Program-made: the position numbers and the translations under genes | The notes under the pieces: generated by a model | Told to the model about the DNA's origin: nothing | The model's database searches: none | Seen by the model: the letters and a program-made list of their open reading frames with translations, nothing else | Assembly: GCF_000214665.1 (NCBI RefSeq) | Contig: NC_015572.1 | Coordinates: 4,464,001-4,528,000, forward strand | Length of the DNA stretch: 64,000 nucleotides | DNA from: Methylomonas methanica MC09 | GTDB lineage: Bacteria > Pseudomonadota > Gammaproteobacteria > Methylococcales > Methylomonadaceae | Direction: 5' to 3' | Shown here: one piece after another, positions 61,315 through 64,000 of the stretch | Numbering within the stretch: position 1 is the stretch's first letter | How the letters are laid out: each line of letters opens with the position of its first letter

Positions 61315-64000
61315 ATGAACCAACCCGCTTTGTCTTTATTTCGCAACCGGATAAACCTAGCCTACTTGCAACCTGAAGCCCTGCTTGCGCCCCAGCTGGT
61401 GCAACAACTGGGAGAATATGGCCGGCACGAAGCCGAGGATTTTGCCAAAGGCTTGATTACCGCCATTCGCGACCAGCATAATCACGCTTCACCCTTCGAG
61501 GCGTTTTTACAGGAATACAGCCTGAACAGCGCGGAAGGCATTGTGCTGATGAGCATGGCGGAAGCCTTGCTGCGCATACCCGATCTAGCTACCCAAAACC
61601 GCTTCCTTCAGGAAAAACTGGCCGATGCCGACTGGCAAAGCCATGTCTTGCACAGCGATTCGCTTATGGTTAATCTGGCCAGCAGCGCCTTACTGCTCAG
61701 CGGCCAAGTCGAACAGCGCGTTCGCCGGTACGCCGCGGATAACCGCCAAAGCCTATTTTCCGGCTTGCTCTCCCGTCTTGGCGAGCCGTTGATACGCACT
61801 GCTGTCAAGCAGGCCATGCAGTATCTGGCGCAGCATTTCGTGCTGGCGGAGCAGATAGACACGGCGCTGGATCGGGCCGCCGCCCAGCCTTATTATCGCT
61901 ATTCGTTCGACATGCTGGGCGAAGCTGCACTGACTACTGCCGATGCAGAGCGCTATTTTCAAGCGTACCACGATGCGATCGTGACCCTGGCATCGGTGGC
62001 CGGGGCAGATTTATTCGCCAACCCCGGCATCTCCATCAAGTTGTCGGCATTATATCCGCGCTACGAAGCCTTGCAGGCAGCCCACGCAATTCCGGCCATC
62101 AGCGACCAATTATTGCCGCTGGTGACACAAGCCCGAGACGCCAATATCAGCGTGACCATTGATGCCGAAGAAGCCGAACGGCTGGAGATGAGTCTGACGA
62201 TATTCGAACATCTTGCCCGACACTCTGCTCTGGCTGGCTGGCAGGGCTTAGGCTTGGCGGTACAGGCTTATCAAAAACGCGCCCTGCCGGTCATCGAGTG
62301 GCTGGCGGAACTGGCAACGCAGCAACAACGCTGGATTCCGCTGCGCCTAGTAAAAGGCGCTTATTGGGATACCGAAATCAAACGCGCCCAGGAAAACGGC
62401 TGGTCCGATTACCCGGTGTTTACTCGTAAAGCCGCCACGGATGTGTCTTATCTGGCCTGCGCCAAAACCCTCCTGTCCCGGCCGGAGGCTTTTTATCCGC
62501 AATTCGCCACCCACAATGCCCACACGGTGGCGGCGATTTGCCGACTGGGCCGCGAGCATCCCGGCTTCGAGTTTCAACGCTTGCACGGCATGGGCCAGCC
62601 CTTGTACGACCGCCTGTTGGAAACGCACCCGCATCTCCGCTGCCGAGTCTATGCGCCGGTCGGCAGTTACCGGGATTTATTGCCTTATTTGGTCCGGCGC
62701 CTGCTGGAAAACGGCGCCAACACGTCGTTTATTCACCAAATCGAAAACCCGGCCGTCAGCCCGGAAACCTTATGCCTTGACCCTGTCGAAACGCTGCGGC
62801 AGGATGAGACGCAGACCATCGCCTTGCCGGCGGACTTGTTCGCGCCGCAACGCCAAAACTCCGCGGGCCTGAATCTGACCGACTTGCAGTTGCTGCAGCA
62901 ATGGCAAACCGACTTGGCAGGACTTGCCGGTACGACCTGGCAAGCCGCTGCGCTGGTAGGTGGTCAAACCTACTCCGGCGATGTTTTAATGGTCTGCAGC
63001 CCTTTCGATCGCAGCAGCTTGGTCGGCCACGTCGCCTGCAGCCCGCCGCAGGCGATAGCACACGCGTTGCAACAAGCCGATAAGGCTTTTGCCGACTGGC
63101 GGCTTTGCCCCGTTGAGACCCGCGCTGATTATTTGTTAAAAGCGGCCGACTTGCTGGAGCAACAGCGCTTGGAATTGGCCGCGCTTTGCATGCGGGAAGG
63201 CGGCCGCACCTTAAGCGACGCGTTGGCGGAAATCAGGGAAGCGGTGGATTTGTGCCGATATTACGCCGCCGGCGCGATCGAATTGTTCAGCCAAGCGCAG
63301 TCGTTGCCGGGGCCGACCGGCGAAGAAAACTGCTTGTGGCAATACGGGCGCGGCGTGTTCGTCTGCATCAGCCCCTGGAACTTTCCGATAGCCATTTTTA
63401 TCGGCCAAATCGCCGCTGCGCTGGCGGCGGGCAACACGGTCATCGCCAAATCGGCCCTACAAACCTCCTTAACCGGCATGGCTTGCGTGCGGCTGTTGCA
63501 TCAGGCCGGTGTGCCGCGCGATGTGCTGCACTTTTTGCCGGGCGACGGCGCGACAATCGGCGGACAATTGCTCAGCGACAAACGGGTAGCCGGCGTGGCC
63601 TTTACCGGCTCCAGCGCCACCGCGCGCGCCATCAACCTGCAACTTGCACAGCGAGACGCCGCCATTGCGGCGCTGATCGCCGAAACCGGCGGCCAAAACG
63701 TCATGCTGGCCGATAGTTCCGCGCACGTCGAACAATTGGTTAGCGATGTCCTGAAATCGGCTTTCAACAGTGCCGGCCAACGCTGTTCGGCCTGCCGGGT
63801 GCTGTTTTTACCGGAAGAAACCGCCGACGCCATTATCGAACGCTTAATCGGCGCCATGCAGTGGCTGAGGCTGGGTTCGCCGTTGGATTTAAGCACGGAT
63901 GTCGGCCCGGTAATCGATCGAACCGCGTTAGAGAAATTAAATGCACATGTCGACTATTTAAAAAACAACGCCAAACGGCTGTATCAATTGCCCCTTCCGG
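61315..64000 (+). CDS. putA: Bifunctional proline dehydrogenase/P5C dehydrogenase PutA, 5' part
   Basis: The window holds the first 895 codons, and the gene continues past 64000. PutA oxidises proline to glutamate in two steps at the inner membrane. The N-terminal part lacks the ribbon-helix-helix repressor domain and begins RNRINLAYLQPEALLAPQLV. The flavin-dependent proline dehydrogenase barrel includes RLVKGAYWDTEIKRAQENG near residue 344, FATHNAHTVAAICRLGRE and RVYAPVGSYRDLLPYL. The aldehyde dehydrogenase part has the NAD site IAKSALQTSLTGMA and FTGSSATA, then the catalytic Cys824 in FNSAGQRCSACRVL. It is therefore a likely trifunctional-less, purely enzymatic PutA. Confidence 0.95.
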   Translation, partial: MNQPALSLFRNRINLAYLQPEALLAPQLVQQLGEYGRHEAEDFAKGLITAIRDQHNHASPFEAFLQEYSLNSAEGIVLMSMAEALLRIPDLATQNRFLQEKLADADWQSHVLHSDSLMVNLASSALLLSGQVEQRVRRYAADNRQSLFSGLLSRLGEPLIRTAVKQAMQYLAQHFVLAEQIDTALDRAAAQPYYRYSFDMLGEAALTTADAERYFQAYHDAIVTLASVAGADLFANPGISIKLSALYPRYEALQAAHAIPAISDQLLPLVTQARDANISVTIDAEEAERLEMSLTIFEHLARHSALAGWQGLGLAVQAYQKRALPVIEWLAELATQQQRWIPLRLVKGAYWDTEIKRAQENGWSDYPVFTRKAATDVSYLACAKTLLSRPEAFYPQFATHNAHTVAAICRLGREHPGFEFQRLHGMGQPLYDRLLETHPHLRCRVYAPVGSYRDLLPYLVRRLLENGANTSFIHQIENPAVSPETLCLDPVETLRQDETQTIALPADLFAPQRQNSAGLNLTDLQLLQQWQTDLAGLAGTTWQAAALVGGQTYSGDVLMVCSPFDRSSLVGHVACSPPQAIAHALQQADKAFADWRLCPVETRADYLLKAADLLEQQRLELAALCMREGGRTLSDALAEIREAVDLCRYYAAGAIELFSQAQSLPGPTGEENCLWQYGRGVFVCISPWNFPIAIFIGQIAAALAAGNTVIAKSALQTSLTGMACVRLLHQAGVPRDVLHFLPGDGATIGGQLLSDKRVAGVAFTGSSATARAINLQLAQRDAAIAALIAETGGQNVMLADSSAHVEQLVSDVLKSAFNSAGQRCSACRVLFLPEETADAIIERLIGAMQWLRLGSPLDLSTDVGPVIDRTALEKLNAHVDYLKNNAKRLYQLPLP

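Overview
The window looks like part of the chromosome of a gammaproteobacterial (type I, Methylococcales-like) methanotroph. The clearest sign is a ribulose monophosphate (RuMP) formaldehyde-fixation cluster: 3-hexulose-6-phosphate synthase, 6-phospho-3-hexuloisomerase, transketolase, transaldolase and fructose-bisphosphate aldolase. The flagellar/chemotaxis block follows the gene order of Pseudomonas-type gammaproteobacteria, and the housekeeping genes (cmoAB, yajD, msbA, dapD, prlC) are also gammaproteobacterial. No genus is claimed. No insertion sequence, prophage, CRISPR array or rRNA gene was seen. Most of the window is densely packed core genome, and the novelty lies mainly in small or lineage-restricted genes.

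Layout. 1-1543 (-): moaA, the HNH protein yajD and the start of a tag-like glycosylase, with overlapping or closely spaced junctions. 1812-5370 (+): a small secreted protein, a taurine/nitrate/sulfonate-type ABC importer of unknown substrate, and a YigZ-family protein. 5453-5778 (+): a self-contained mini-gene for a 53-residue hydrophobic peptide with its own promoter and a strong terminator. 5792-12476: lipopolysaccharide genes, with msbA (-) divergent from a heptosyltransferase, a GT25 enzyme, an O-antigen ligase-like protein and two GT2 enzymes. 12485-30919 (-): about 18.4 kb of flagellar export, switch, regulatory and chemotaxis genes from fliL to a DUF2802 protein. The slot between cheA and motC, where Pseudomonas carries cheB, is empty.

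31155-37867 (-): the RuMP cluster, read hps-phi, then tkt, an unfamiliar membrane protein with TGV-KYL repeats, tal and fba. Hairpins lie between most of these genes, which suggests the steps are expressed at different levels from several promoters or processed transcripts. 38012-40819 (-): a ComEA-like helix-hairpin-helix protein, cmoB/cmoA for wobble-uridine modification, and a stand-alone MlaC-like protein. 40966-48581 (+): hemB, a membrane protein, aroE, two tandem HDOD regulators, oligopeptidase A and a zinc-ribbon protein. 48847-49182 (-): a tRNA-Pro/Arg/His cluster behind a clear promoter. 49469-53524 (-): dapD, dapC, an M48 lipoprotein protease, a pncC-like amidase and a DUF502 membrane protein.

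53799-57459 (+): a membrane-anchored AraC-type regulator, then a likely operon with a 29-codon leader ORF, an SDR-DoxX fusion, a DUF2269 membrane protein and a DUF4166 protein. 57619-59528 (-): a large orphan lipoprotein and a small orphan protein. 60052-64000 (+): a zinc-ribbon/DUF3592 protein, a membrane protein with two L7/L12-like repeats, and a putA that runs off the window end.

All family assignments come from reading the protein sequences by eye. No search was run.
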